Source of the DNA: Pseudofabraea citricarpa
Lineage: Eukaryota > Ascomycota > Leotiomycetes > Helotiales > Dermateaceae
Reading direction: 5' to 3'
Assembly: GCA_029641185.1 (NCBI GenBank)
Contig: JAPWGK010000014.1
Location: 1-64,000 of the forward strand
DNA: 64,000 nucleotides
Shown here: piece after piece, positions 24,521-37,019 of the stretch
Numbering within the stretch: position 1 is the first letter of the stretch
Layout of the letters: every line of letters starts with the position of its first letter
Notes under the pieces: generated by a model
Database searches by the model: none
What the model was told of the DNA's origin: nothing
The model's input: the letters and a program-made list of their open reading frames with translations, nothing else
Position numbers and translations under genes: made by a program

Positions 24521-26461
24521 TCAATATTATGTTTTGTTGGCAGAGAAAAGGTAATTTGGGAAGTTATGAAAGAGAGTTAAAGATTGAAATCTTTATAATT
24601 GGGTTTAATAATGAGTTATAAATTCCAGTGAGACATAGCGCGGAGAGGGATAAATAAGAAATCCGAGAAGTTCTTTTTCAAACCAGGTTCTTCCAATTCC
24701 AGGTATTAGATAACATTGCGGTGGATATTACACTTGTAATTACTTCACATAGGATTCAAGCGGTAGTAGAACTAATTCTTACTACTTGCTTATCCATCAA
24801 TCAAGTTCAAGCAAAACAGATGCTTATTCCTGCCTTTGAGTTTTTCAAACTTATAATCTTCTTTTTAATTATAAGTCCGTTATTCATCCCGATTCTACAT
24901 CGAGAAGCAACGCGGAGAAAAACAGAATAGGATGTTATTACTCGACCAGGACACACTTGATGTCGGCATACATAGTGAGTATTTTTTACCTATCTTGATG
25001 ATTGTCACACCAATCAAAAATTATCACTAGACTAAAATACTGAAAGCAAGGTCAAGCGCTTTAACCTATACAAATTACAGTCGTCTTTAGCGATCGTGTC
25101 TTCCGAGCTTGAAGTCAGGTTTCATCGATCTCGCACGTGTCATTTGAGCGACAAGGACACCAAGCGGTAAAGATAATCAATAAAAAATTTAAGGTAACCT
25201 TTGCGATACCGAGTTGTCTCCAGGATTGAAAATCATCTGATCTTTTAATTTGTGAGTTCTTATTATTCTCCCTAGTCAGAATCGCTTGCTCTATATTATC
25301 ATCAACTCTTATTACAGGGTATATCCCTATGAATTATTTAATGTTATTTAACACATTGTACGGAAATTTGTTTAGGAAGATAAATGTCATGAAATCGTCC
25401 GGCTAGATATAAATAAACAGTCAAACAGTTAAACTCTAGAAGAGACGAGTACTTAAAGTTCGTAGTATTTAATTCGTATCTTGGAAATCTTTCGATCTAA
25501 TAACCCCGCACATTACCCACCCGTCGCGGAGCAGTGGGGGCGGGGTAAGACAGAATACGAAGTACACGAGAAAAGTGACATCCAGCCTTGTATAATATGA
25601 TAAGTTACGAAAAGGGTGGCTGTTTTAGTCCTCTCGTTCAGCAGTTTGCAGTAAGATGCAAGAAGTGGTTAATCGGACCTGGAATATTAAGGGGATATAC
25701 AGGCGAAGTAAATAAACAGGAATTAGGTCCTAAAAATAAAACAAATACGCTTTGTGATTCAAATCTAGAGGTAGTACCAGAATTATCGAGTATTCTAGTT
25801 GATAAGAATGAATCTCAGAAATAAATAACAGAGTTTTAGTCTTACAGCGATATAATTAGCGATTGCTTGTTGTTTCAAAGAACGTGAACGTGAACGGGAA
25901 CGTAAGCGAGAAGGAAGCAGGAGTTGAAAAATAAATTTCAATTAGCTTATCAATTCTTGATACCAGCTGAAACCGTAGAATCAAGCCATGTAGTATTAAC
26001 AATGGATATCCCTGGTCTTATTCTGTAATTTCCAGTGGTAACTGCTTGAGACCTGCAGGTGACGATAGAAGGTTACTTACTAGCATTGCTCGATCCTCTT
26101 GATCTTTATCTGGGCCAGGGGATCATATGCGTACCCGCAATCGCACTCGTTCGTCTATACTTGAATTGCTTCAGAGTAGATTAAATCTCCTGTTATATTA
26201 ACGAGGATCAGGATAGGATTGAGCAAAGAACGGAAGCTGAGCTCAAATACAAATAGTCTTGGAAGTCGAGTGTCAAAAAGGAATCTCACTACTAGATAAT
26301 TTTCACTATTCTCACGTTAAAAAAGTCACTTATTTTTCTTGGCTGGTCCATAGGTCTTTCAAAACTTATATATCTTTCTTTTTAGACCACTGATTGCACC
26401 GTTTTCTTCCAATCCTCAACCAACACGACGTTATCATATATACCTACGTACTCTGTTCAAT
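24521..26461. other. Intergenic, no supported gene
   Basis: About 1.9 kb of moderately AT-rich DNA. Reading frames of 69 and 78 codons at 24,721 and 25,588 have no recognisable features, codon pattern or splicing context. The last few hundred bases precede the small secreted-protein gene. Confidence 0.5.
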
Positions 26462-26977
26462 ATGCTCGCATTATCAATCATTCTCCTAGCTCTCCAGGCT
26501 ACTTTTATTACTGGGGCACCAATACGTTCCGACAATATTGCTGCCACATGTGGTGCCGGTACCCTTGCTGGTGCTGGAAATGCGACTGTCGTCGTGGATC
26601 CTGAGCTCGCAGCTCTTGCGATGAAACTTGAGGTTGCTCGGGCCGCTATTGAAGCCGCTGAAGGTGGCTCTAATACCGCACCAGATGCAGCTGGACGAGC
26701 ATCTGGCATTCTAAACACCATCGACTTAGCAAAGGTACTATAGATAACAACCTATATTGTGACATAAGGAACAAGAGAAAAATACTAACCTTCTATTCAG
26801 GCTGGTTCTATCAATGGTGAGAATGCCACGGAAGAGGAGAAGGCTGCCATTAAGAACCTCGGTGACGTGAATATCAGTGTAGCAGATGCACAAACAGCAT
26901 CAGTAGCAAGACAGGCGAAGAACGATGCTGCAAAAAAGGCTAAAGAAGGCATGGTTGCTACTGCTACTCTCCAGTAG
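26462..26977 (+). CDS. Small secreted Ala-rich protein
   Basis: Two exons, 26462-26734 and 26801-26977, give a 149-residue protein. The 66-nt intron has donor GTACTA, a TACTAAC branch point and a TTCAG acceptor, and the junction keeps the frame (phase 0). Residues 1-19 form a signal peptide (cleavage near ITG-AP). The mature protein is rich in Ala, Glu, Asn and Lys, has a single Cys, and looks mostly helical (for example ELAALAMKLEVARAAIEAAE). It resembles small secreted or wall-associated proteins of plant-associated ascomycetes, but I cannot name a family. The first exon alone reads on into the intron for two codons and would give a truncated protein. Confidence 0.75.
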
Positions 26978-27274
26978 AGGCAACTTAAATCTCTTGAGGT
27001 TGCAAGAATGAGACAAGTAGCACTGCAAATAGGTCCCAAATATTTCGCATCATACAAACAATCTGGCTAATCAAGAAATAACTTTGCATCATACCGGGTG
27101 ATTGAGACTCTTTGTGATTCGATCTTCAAATACATTTGTTATGTAGCTCTTAACTGCCCCTTTCACTCGTTCGTCCAGTTGATTCTCACTCTTTTCATTT
27201 GAGTTTTTAAAAAGAAAAAAAGAAAAAAGAAAATTAAGTACAGCTATCATGATCCGAGGTAGAAATTGTTCTGA

Positions 27275-28531
27275 TTATGATTCTTTTGCCCATTGTTTCC
27301 CACTCCATAAATTACCAGTTGTCCACAACCAGTAGTCCCGCCCCTTAATCAGCCACACCAAGAAACTGGGTAATTCATATCCCATTGCCGCACCAACTCC
27401 CTTACTCTTTCCAATTGGAACCATTTGAGTCTCACGAGTATCCTCCCTGAACACCCGATCATCACCAACAGACCCCTCATCCTTTCCAGAACCCAGCAGT
27501 AAGTCCCGTTTGATATTTGCACAAAGAACTGGAATTGCGCTGAGGATGAGATGGATTGCCGGGCGAGCATACGATGCTGCATCTCCAACAGCATAAATAC
27601 GTTGCCCGGCTTTGTCGACGCGCAGGGTCGAGGGGTTGGTGTCTACATGGCCTCTTATAGTGAGGAGCTCCTTTTGTATAAAATCGGTATTTGGTCTTGA
27701 GCCGGTCGCGGGGATGTAGATATCAGCTTCCAACGTACTCCCATCATCAAGCGTCAGCGTAGCTTTGCTTATAACGCTTTCTGTGCCCGCAATCGGTGGA
27801 ACCACAGTCGTCACACGTGTATTCTTGATAACATTAACGCCGACTTTAGCCAGATGATTCTCGGCTTTGGTCGCAATAGCCGGTCGGAGAGCGGGCAAAA
27901 TCTTAGAATCGGCATTCACAACAGTAATGTGAACATTGGGATTCGGTAACCTTGAGCTAAACCAACCAGCCCGGCCGTTAAGAAATTCACCGAGCTCACC
28001 GGCTATCTCAATACCTGCAGGACCTCCACCGGCAATAACAATACTCTTCGCCGACTGCAATTCTTTTCGGAATGCATTCCAACTGGCTCGAAGGAATTCT
28101 TCGTCGCGGTTGAGACCAAGTAGAGGAGATGGCGTTGATGCGCCTGTTGCGATAACAAGAGAGTGAAATTCAATATTCTCGTTGTCTCCGGTGGGTGACC
28201 TTATCGAAACGGTTCGATTGGTGTGTTCGAGGCCTGTTGCTGTGCCGTGGACGAATCGGAAGCTGCCCTTGGGATAGTGGTCAAATGCTTTCGAGATGCC
28301 GACGAAGAGCTTATCTTGTGGAAACATATTGTCCGATATTAATGCACGAGGGCAAGCCGGCCTGCACATAGCTTGCGACGAAGCGCTAACAATTATGACC
28401 TGGTAAGACGATTTATCTGGCAGGTGAGGAATAACATGTTTTAGCAAATAATGAGCGGTAGAAATACCGCCGTAAGAGCCCCCGAGAATCACAATTTTCT
28501 TTTCAGATGCTGCCGTTGTATTCTGTGCCAT
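27275..28531 (-). CDS. AIF/FSP1-like FAD-dependent NAD(P)H oxidoreductase
   Basis: Single-exon, 418-residue pyridine nucleotide-disulfide oxidoreductase of the AIF/AMID/FSP1 type. KIVILGGSYGGIS (12-24) is the N-terminal FAD-binding Rossmann motif. IVIAGGGPAGIEIAGELGEF (164-183) is the internal NAD(P)H-binding motif. YIPATGSRPNTDF (272-284) and IYAVGDAAS (312-320) are the family's conserved later motifs, the last contacting FAD. Related enzymes reduce quinones with NAD(P)H or act in cell-death pathways. There is no signal peptide; the C-terminal WLIKGRDYWLWT is a hydrophobic/aromatic patch like the membrane-associating tail of such proteins. Length is normal. The specific substrate cannot be judged. 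Confidence 0.9.
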   Translation of the reverse strand: MAQNTTAASEKKIVILGGSYGGISTAHYLLKHVIPHLPDKSSYQVIIVSASSQAMCRPACPRALISDNMFPQDKLFVGISKAFDHYPKGSFRFVHGTATGLEHTNRTVSIRSPTGDNENIEFHSLVIATGASTPSPLLGLNRDEEFLRASWNAFRKELQSAKSIVIAGGGPAGIEIAGELGEFLNGRAGWFSSRLPNPNVHITVVNADSKILPALRPAIATKAENHLAKVGVNVIKNTRVTTVVPPIAGTESVISKATLTLDDGSTLEADIYIPATGSRPNTDFIQKELLTIRGHVDTNPSTLRVDKAGQRIYAVGDAASYARPAIHLILSAIPVLCANIKRDLLLGSGKDEGSVGDDRVFREDTRETQMVPIGKSKGVGAAMGYELPSFLVWLIKGRDYWLWTTGNLWSGKQWAKES

Positions 28532-29089
28532 CTTGAGCTCTCACTAGGCTTTAATAAAACAAATACCAAAAAACTCGAAAGGCCGCTTGAAAGTCCAGCG
28601 ATGCTTTATATTACTGTGAATGCTTCATCTCGGCCTTCGGACTCAAGAGCAACGTGACCTCGCGCCTTCGCGACAAACAAGCAGACTCTCGAGCTAGCTT
28701 GTTTTAAGCGCCAAGGTTATACGGCATCGTTGCTCTTGCTGCCTAAACTTTTGATTTCTCTAAGTGGTGCTATGTTTACTTTACATTTGATAACACGTTA
28801 ATATTAGAAGGGGCTCATAAAGTTGTCCGCTTGAAGATTTTGTCGCTTAAATTATATTAAAGTACCAGACGGGTTTGTCTTTATATAAACGTAATATTTT
28901 ATAAATTATAGAAGAAGAAAAGATATAACTAAAAGGATAAAGAAACAAACGAAACCCCGAGTTATAAGGTATATCTAAGCTAGTAATAATAGTGTTTCAG
29001 GAAACGAATGCTGCAGATTATATTAATATCTTGATGTTACTGAAGATTCTAGATGTTACTTACAGGCGTTCTTTATATAAAGAACTTTC
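28532..29089. other. Intergenic, no supported gene
   Basis: Upstream region of the FAD oxidoreductase gene and 3' flank of the small gene at 29090. The stretch near 28,830-28,990 is AT-rich and may be a small repeat remnant. Confidence 0.4.
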
Positions 29090-29438
29090 TTAGCTACTAA
29101 CAGAGCTGGCATTTCTTGCGGTGTTGAATGCTTGATCGAAAGCCTGAAGTTTTCTCTCTGCTGCTGCCCTTGCTGTATCCTCGGACATAGTCCCGACAGC
29201 GTCCGTATGAAGCAGTGATGCACGCTCCTTATCTTTGAGAAAACACTCCAGGGCGAAGGAAATTTCTTCTCCGGTGATATGAAAGGATTTGGTTGAGTCG
29301 TCATCAAAGGCACCGCTAAAAACTCGCAACGTTTTATCTTAGCACTAGTCGTAAAACATAACCACCAAACTAAATAGAAAACCTGACTGACTTCAATACC
29401 GACCCATGAACGGCATTGGCTGAGAAATGATCTGCCAT
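29090..29438 (-). CDS. Small hypothetical protein, two exons
   Basis: Proposed exons 29392-29438 and 29090-29315 give a 90-residue soluble protein starting MADHFSANAVHGSVL and ending in an Ala/Ser-rich helix. The 76-nt intron has donor GTCAGT and a pyrimidine-rich acceptor TTTTTAG; the junction restores one frame. The second exon has a coherent acidic/helical composition (for example FHITGEEISFALECFLKDKE). No signal peptide, membrane segment or known domain. Support rests on the splice signals and composition only, so the first exon is less sure than the second. Confidence 0.5.
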
Positions 29439-30886
29439 GTTGATTTTCCGGTAAGAAGAGTATGTCGACTTATAAGATGCACTATAACAAAATTGCAAGT
29501 GGCTGACGAAGGAGAAAGTGGTCCCTCGGCATCTGGTGTGGTGGGTGCTTGAGACTTGAGTTTCCATGTGCCAAAGAATGGCGAAAATTCCAGTATTTAT
29601 AGCCGTCGTTCTACAAAGCCCTAGTAGATAATTGTCGGCTGCACCATGTGGCAATAGCACTGCATCTTGCTACCAAGCATACATAATCACTCAAAATCTC
29701 AAACCTTTTGACATTGCATCGCATAACCTAGTCCGTGGATCTAATGCTAGCGATGCTTGTGACCCAAGAACGACGCAACCTTGGGTAACGTTAAAGAGAA
29801 TCTGCACAGCCAGGCTGAAGAAACAATACTACATTGCAATCTCATCCGCCCTACTGGTTACCACGATCAATAAGGTTCGTAGAAGAAACGTGGCCGCCGA
29901 CGGGTCGGAAGGTGGAACCACTTCCCCAAACAATGCTGCAGCAGTACTAACCCAAAAGGCCAAGTTGCATAAATATGATCGATTTGCACCGCCTGGTCGT
30001 GGGGGATCCCGTCTTTGTTTGTAAGTTGAGCCTCAACACGAGAGAGGCGGAAGAGACAGTGTGCATCCCCGGGACCGGGCCTTGCTCCCCGGATAGATTC
30101 TATACCACACATGGGACGACACCTGCATGGTTGAGATGCCTAACTTAGATCTGTCGTTCAGGCTACGCATCGCATTTCGATATGGTGGGCCATGACGTAA
30201 CAAAAGAGCTGAATAGCGGCTAGAACCCGAACCCGTTTGTCGGTTCGGCCTTGAAGACTCGGGAAAGCGTTCAGATCAGAAGCATTTGTTTTTTTGTAAT
30301 ATATTTTGAGGGAACGATAAGCGACGCAGGTACCCAACCGACTCCTGCTTGCGTTAAACTTTTTGATTAACTGGTTTACAGAACAAAATTTGTGCACGTA
30401 AGCTAGCGGTCTGCAAATGGAATTGCCTTTGGCCACAGAGGCAGCGCATCCGATGGTGACACTTGTCATACTAATCTAATATGCTGCAATGATCACGGGA
30501 AGAAATTTGGAATGTCAGAGGTGGGCTTTGAAGCCGATTAGACTTCCAATCGGAACGGCCCGCGGCGTGACACAACCCCTCTCTACCATAAAGAGAATGG
30601 AATAGAGGAAGATTATGCAAGAGAAAGAGAAATGATGACCGCAGCAACAAATCGCAAGCAATTGCACCACAAGGCTCGCGACAATGATCACAAGAACCAA
30701 ATATGAAGGAGAATGACATCGATGAAGATATGATCTTCGGAATTATCAATTATCAGACTCCTCTCGCCACCTATAAGAATCATACACATTCCTCCCAAGC
30801 AGACCCAGCCAAAGCGCCACGCTGCCCAGGCGCTGTACCTATCATGGAAAACCCAAAAAGAACGCCTACTTATACAGGCTAATTTA
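29439..30886. other. Intergenic, no supported gene
   Basis: About 1.4 kb between the small gene and the 3' end of the ApsB-like gene. Several reading frames of 80-130 codons overlap on both strands without recognisable domains; none is convincing. Confidence 0.5.
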
Positions 30887-33800
30887 TTAGCTTCTCATAT
30901 CTTCCCGGACTCTCCCCCTCTCCACTTCGGCTGCCAACTCGGCATTTTCCCTGCTCTTCTCTTCAAGCCTCTGCCTCGCACTGGACCGGTCTAGCTTCCG
31001 CGCTTCCCTTTCGGCCTTCAACTTGTACTCCAATTCTTGAAGCCTGACTTGCCATCTGAGATCAGGCTTATAGTCATCCTCGGGTACAGTAGCAGTGGTG
31101 AGGCGCTCAATTGTCTCCACCGCATTGTTGGAATGATGCCGCGTCATGGTAGAAGTACGTGACGATGGTATCTTGCTTCTGGAACTTGAAGAGCTTCGAG
31201 GGCCAGTTGGAACTGACGGGGAAGGAGATCCCGTTTCTTCATAGGCTCGCGATCGTACTTCATATGCAGCACGCAAAGATGAGATCTCTGCCTTCAAGCT
31301 CTTGTTTGCATCACGCAACTTGACAATTTCTGCTTTCCCATCGGTGATAATAGGAATACCCGACTTGGTCATGGTTTCCAGTCTGTCGATCCTCTTACTT
31401 CGAACATCCAAGTTGTATTCCAGATTCTGATACTCTTTCCACAAGTCACGTTCAACGGTGCGAATTTGAGCTTTGAAGCCGACAACAATCGATTCGAGAT
31501 GTTTGACGGCTGCAAACAGATTCTTACTGAACCCTGGAAGCATAGTTGATACAGCTTCAAGAGAAGGTAGCGCGCGACCACTGATCAAGCTGTTATTGTG
31601 GGTCCAATCTGAGCCACAAAGAGTAGATAGACGATTCCACAAGGCGAGCAAAAGATTATTACGCTCAGTCAGTTGATCTTTGAACGTGGTTTCCAAAGTT
31701 GCAATTTTTCTTCGGTCCTGTTGTCGTGAAGTCTCCAATTCCAGAACACGTGATTCTTGCTGGGAAAGAGTGCGAGTTGTGTGTTGTTGAGTTTTCTGGT
31801 ATGTTTCGAACTGATGTTTTGTTGTTCGGTGCAACTGCCGTTCTTTGTCGAGCATATCAGCGAGCTTTCGAGATTCGAGGCCATGAGACTCAAGAAGAGC
31901 ATCTCGTTGCTTGATGAGTCGCTCTTTCTCAGCAAGCGACGCTTTCGTGCTATCGAAATCACGAACAGTATTCTCGAGCTCGCGTTGAAGCTTAGCAATG
32001 GACTGCAGAGAATTAGTAACATGCGCGGAACCGCGTGATGTAACATACCTTGAGGAAGCTTGACCTCGTTCCACCCAAGTCCCCAAGTGCCTCCCTGAGA
32101 TTACTCTCAAGCTCCATCAGCCTCTCTTTCCACTCTGCGGCCTCGACTTCCTTGGATGTCAAGATCCTGCGTAATTTCCTTGCGTCGTCCTTGGCGTTCG
32201 ATGCTTCCCGATTCAGCTCATTGACAAACTGTTGGACTTCGGTCTTTTCTTGAGACGCAACGACTTCTCGTTGATAACGTTCATCCGCAATACGCTGTTC
32301 GAGCTCTTTGCCGCGTTCTCGCTCCTCTTGAAGATTCTGTTCCATGTGGCGGATAGCAGCTTCCAAGTCACCAATCTTGATCTTGTCGCCATCTTGCTCT
32401 TCTCGAAGGAAGGCAATCTCCCCTTGGCTGGATTCTTGCTGCACAGTAAGTCTGTTGATTTTGCCGTTGGCCTCTACCAGATTGGTTTCCATCTGCTCGA
32501 GTTCTTTGTTGGCCTCGTCAAGCTCTTTCTCTAGCTCCTGAATCCGCTTCAGATGAGTTTCTTGATCGTCCTCTAACCGGACTAAGGCTTCACTCATTTG
32601 ACGCATCTCATTCTGGAGGGCACTGAAGTTCTCTTGGGTATCCGTCAGCTCACTCTGCATGCGTTCGATTTCATTGTTGGCGTCGTCGACTTCAGCTGCG
32701 AACCCATCAAGCTCTTCTTGGGCTTCCTTGCGAAGTGCCTCAAACATATTTTCAGCTTCATCCTGCCCTTGAAGTGCTTCGTCTCGATCCGCCTGCATGG
32801 TAAGCAAGTCATTCTCAGCAACCTCGAGAGCCTCTTGTAACTCTGTGACAAGAACCTCAGCATCCTTTTTCTGTTCAGCAGCTGTTTCAAAATCTTCCAT
32901 GCACGAATCAAGTTCACGCTGAAGCTCTTGGCTTTGAAGTTTGAGACTGTTGATCTTATCACGCAGCTCTGCATTCTTGTTCTCGTAATCTTCGCGTTCA
33001 ACATCTGTGAAGCCAGTTTGCCTGGTGGCAGCACTGACCCGTGAAGAAGAACGCACATGGCCACCTGCTCTTGATGCTGATCGCTCAAGAATGCTGTCAC
33101 CTGCAATGGAGCCCCCACCTCTTCGCTGGCCAAGCTTGAGATCCTCAATTTCCTGATAGAGGCGCTCTTTCTCTCGATTTCGCGATGTCAACATAGAGGT
33201 CTGCGCACCAACTTCTCTTCGCAATTCTGCATTCTCATGACGTAATTGCTCTGTTTCTTTCTTCAGCTCCTCCACCAACGTACTCGCTGCACTGAAGGTA
33301 CCATTTCTGTCATCCGTACGATGAGAGAGCTCCGAGGGAGGGCGAGACTCGCGAGAAGGTGAGATCGTACGCTTTTTCGTAATGTTATAAATGTTGGTGG
33401 TGTGATTGAGACCAGGGATTCCAGTGCTAGAAGCTTCGGATTTCAAACGAAAGATTTCTTCGCGTAACTTCTTGAGATCTTCGTCGCCCTGTTCGCGTCG
33501 CGCGGTTTCTTGCTCCAAGAGGTCCTTCCAAACGTCCATCTCTTCACGAGCATCCAGGTTCTGACCACGTCGCTCCCCCATACTGCGAACCACCTCGGCA
33601 AGATTTCGCTTCTCATTTTCTCGAGCAATCCCTTCATTTCTGAGCTTATCAATCTCGGTGACATACTCTTCAACCCGCTCACGAAGATAAAGCAATTCCT
33701 CTTCGCGTTCCTGGGCACCCTCCTGGTCGAACCATTTCGGACTTTCGTCGGTCGATGTCCCCGATCGAGCTGTGTCCGGCCGACCTTCATTCTCCTTCAT

Positions 33801-35423
33801 CTGCTTTTCAAGTTCTTTTACCTTTCGCCTCAAGGCCTTGTTGTCTCGTTGCATAATGGCGAGTCCAGTTTTTAATTCCACATTCTCCGAGATCATCTCT
33901 CGTACCCCCTCCTCGGAGAGTTTGTCTAACCTGTCGCTGAGAAACATGACTTTAAGCTTCAAATCAAAGTTTTCCTTGGATAGCCGCTCAATGGTACTGC
34001 TCTGCTCCTTCAAGGTCAAATTTTTGCCGTTCCTTCCCATGGTAGAAGTGGCGAAGCCATTGCGTTTGGGCGAGGAGACACCACTCTTGCTACGGTATTC
34101 TTTCGCAAGAGACTCCGGTACTTGCACATTCCGTACATGTCTCGCAATAATTGTGTCGGTTGGTGCTGCTGCTAAAGATCTACTGGTGGCTCGAGGGGTC
34201 TCTGGGGTCGTCGGGCCCTCATATTCTTTTCGCCCTCTATTCCGCTCTTCCTCGGTCAAAGTCGCCAGACCTCTCTCCTTGGCCTTGGAATCACCACCAA
34301 AGTCCTCAATCCCCGATGCCATGCTCCCCAAGCTGATCGACCGTTGTAAACCGACACTGCTTGTGCGCGACAAGCCATTGGCAGGGACTGCTCCGCCCGA
34401 TTGCAATGCATAATCCGCGCTAAAGTTCACATCGCTCTCGTCTTGGTCATCATTTGCGTGAAATGACGAATTGGAAGATCGCTGACTTCCATGTCGACTC
34501 CGGAGAAATTTTGGCAATCTTCTCGACGACCGTCGCTCTAGCAGTGCGTGGCCCGGGGTGCTTCCCGCATCAACCAGACTCAGAGTTGACAAGTGGTGCC
34601 GTAGGGTGGACTGACTATCGGAAGAATCTGTGTCTGCCAGCCTCGAAGTCTTCTTTGGTTTCCTTGGGGTTGCATCTGGGTCAACCTCCATCTCCGAATC
34701 CTCCTCTGTTGCATCGTTTGCCGTCTCATATCCATAACTGGCATGTGAGACTGCTCTGGAGATGGTCCTGGCCGCGGCTGCTGCTGTTGGAGAGGACGAC
34801 ATATTCTCCAAAGAGGATGTTGTATTCCCCGCATCTTCGCTGGTATCATCCTCTGGTGTGCCCGCCCGTGGTGGGCCAGGCGTCTGGTATGCATTTTCTG
34901 GAGTGGGTGGAGAGACGGCAATGTCATGGGATGGGTCTTCCTTTTTCGGTGTCTTCACTTCTGGGACTGGATTCGAGGCAGGCTTTTCGGCCTGTGCGGT
35001 ATCAAACAGATAGGTATCATCAACGCCCGACTTTCCCGTCACAATGGGCGACACGGCTGGCAGAAAGCTGGACTCCACATCATTCAAGTGTCTCTGCATC
35101 TCCCCCTCGTCCAACGAATCCATGTGGTCGCCATTTTCGCTGTGGGGATACAAGATGCTGCTGTTGCCCGGCGGTGGTAACGAGGGGAGGGTCGCGTGGT
35201 CCAGCAAGGGCACTTGATTGTTCTGCGCAAAGGCAGCCGTGTTGCTGGCCTGGTTGTCGCGCTGGTTGTTGTCGAGGATCGAGTCATCAAAGTCAGATTT
35301 GGTGGGCGATAGATCATCCAGGTCCTCAACGCCAAAGCCACCGGGGACTTTCCTCAGGTCCTTGCGCGCGGTCAGTGGACGCTCGTCGGTCGTGATGCCG
35401 GAATGTCCTTCGTCCTCCGCCAT
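30887..35423 (-). CDS. apsB: ApsB/Mto1-like gamma-tubulin-complex anchoring coiled-coil protein
   Basis: Exons 32049-35423 and 30887-32002, joined across a 46-nt intron (GTATGT...CTGCAG, phase 0), encode 1,496 residues. The first 460 are Ser/Thr/Pro-rich and probably disordered. Residues about 469-545 carry the CM1/Cnn_1N motif (LKEQSSTIERLSKENFDLKL, then a SDRLDKLSEEG helix), which in centrosomin, Mto1/Pcp1 and Aspergillus ApsB recruits the gamma-tubulin complex. Long coiled coils follow to about 1,350, with a basic Ser-rich segment and a final coiled coil. The family acts at spindle-pole bodies and septal microtubule-organising centres and affects nuclear positioning. I start at MAEDEGHS (35423); an in-frame CTG/ATG-less extension upstream reads like 5' UTR. 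Slightly longer than the Aspergillus protein. Confidence 0.88.
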
Positions 35424-36667
35424 GGTGCGAGGATTCCACGCGTCGCATATGTGTAAAGGAGGTCGTCGAGTCGAGCAGAGCAAAGTCGCAGGCGTTGTGA
35501 GAGAGCTGATGGCGGGTTTAAGTTGCAACGAGTGACGCGCTCGGTCCCGATTAGGGGGAAAGCGCAAATGGTGGGAAATAGTGTGTGCAGCCTATCGACG
35601 GTCGCAGCAGCAGCAGCAGGAAAGAGGAGGAGGAAAGAAAAAAAGGCGTTGCGCAAAGGTCGTGGTGCTAGTGGGTCTCGTCAACATGTTTGTTCATGGC
35701 CATAGCATACAGTACTAGGTAGGTAGCAAAAAGTGCACGAATAGGTAGTAGAGGTACAACAGCCGTTTAGGGATCGTCACTGGGGGGGCCGTGTTTTGGT
35801 GTTGGTGTTGCTGTTGCTGTTGCTGGCACAGGGACACAGGGACAGGCACAGGGCACTGACACGCTGGCACACATGTTTTGCGTCGCTGGAGCAGCTAAAG
35901 GGGACAATTGAATCTCCGAGCCGTGGATGGATGAGTAATCGGCAGCCTCAGGTTCAAGGTTTTGACAACACCACGTGACTCAATACCCCTCTTGCCAGAT
36001 CGATCATCGCTGCGCTGGAGATTGACGAGACTTCACATGCTGCTACCGTACTAATAATGGAACAAAACCTGATAAGAGACCATGACACTCAGGTCCAAAC
36101 ACTGGTAACGGATGACGACTCTGATGCAATTCCTACGTAAATCACAAGCTAAACAAGGCAGAGGCAACTTCATCTTCATCTTCATCTTCGGGGACGATGA
36201 AGTTATCACCATGTTGAGAAGCTCTTCGCTCTAGATTTCACACCCCGCAGACCGGTCCCTAAACATCAAATAAGAAAAGGTCGTGAAGCACAAAGCCCGC
36301 AGCTTTACGGTACTCTTCAAGTCCCGAAGAAGTCCCTGCACAAAGCACAAAGCTTGGCCGGCTGCAGCGCAATCGTCTCCGCCATTCAGCCTATCACGTC
36401 CTCGCCACTCCCACGGAATGACGTACCAGAATCACCACCCCTCCAGCATCAAGTCCGCATTGGACAAGGACAAGAACAAGGCAAGCTCAAACCTCCTGCC
36501 CAGAGTTTGACAGAGATGGCGTCCGTCCCTCGAACGCTCCGGGGCTAGTGCTGCTCTCGAGCTATATTATAGAGCTTCCCCTCTCCCGCTCTTGGGTCTT
36601 CATCAATCAACTCTTCATCTCAAAACAAACCCCTCAAAAGCCCACATCAATCACCTCAATCATCACC
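35424..36667. promoter_or_regulatory. Divergent upstream region with GCA microsatellite
   Basis: Gene-free 1.2 kb between the divergently transcribed ApsB-like gene and the small gene at 36668. It includes a short GCA/GGA microsatellite (about 35,604-35,640), a GT-rich run near 35,795-35,830, and a TCTTCA repeat near 36,170-36,190. No specific operator identified. Confidence 0.5.
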
Positions 36668-37019
36668 ATGGATTTCCTCAACAAGGCCAAGAACGCAGCC
36701 ACCGGAGGCAGCTCTCACACTGCGGGCAACACCAACACCACAGGTACCACCAACAACGCCGGTCAACAAGACTACGGTGACAAGGGTATGTGTTCACCTC
36801 GCTCCCCTTCTCTCGTCGTCGCTAACCCTTGGAATAGCTTTCGGTTTCGCCAGCAAGAAGGCCGGCCACCCAATGGACGCCAACACCAGTGAGAAGATCA
36901 CCGATGGAGCTCGCGGTCTCTATGAGAAGGCTACGGGGTAAGTCTCATGCGTGTCTCTCTGGTCAAGCAATCCTAACACCCATTTCAGAAAGAAGGTCGA
37001 CCCCAAGTACTCCAACTAG
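36668..37019 (+). CDS. Small hydrophilic stress-type protein
   Basis: Three exons, 36668-36785, 36838-36937 and 36989-37019, encode 82 residues. Introns of 52 and 51 nt have GTATGT...ATAG and GTAAGT...TTCAG ends, with GCTAAC and CCTAAC branch points, and phases match exactly. The protein is entirely hydrophilic: MDFLNKAKNAATGG, a Gly/Asn/Thr/Gln-rich middle, then FGFASKKAGHPMDANTSEKI and GARGLYEKATGKKVDPKYSN. This composition and layout recur in small, abundant, stress- or development-induced proteins of filamentous ascomycetes, somewhat like LEA/Hsp12 proteins. No catalytic function is expected; the biochemical role is unknown. Confidence 0.85.

Noticed and set aside
24721..25824. Frames of 69 codons (24721-24930) and 78 codons (25588-25824)
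   Set aside because: Short, low-complexity or hydrophobic without features; chance expectation in AT-rich DNA.
29632..30469. Overlapping frames of 80-130 codons on both strands
   Set aside because: No coherent start context, splice signals or domain similarity; several strands and frames are open simultaneously, as expected by chance.
34454..35395. 313-codon open frame on plus inside the ApsB-like gene, and similar antisense frames at 33772-34413
   Set aside because: Opposite strand of a long, domain-supported coding exon; biased codon composition of the real gene produces the open antisense frames, and no domain is recognisable.
36160..36200. TCTTCA-type microsatellite as a possible regulatory array
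   Set aside because: Only a few units long and in an otherwise unremarkable promoter region; no reason to assign function.
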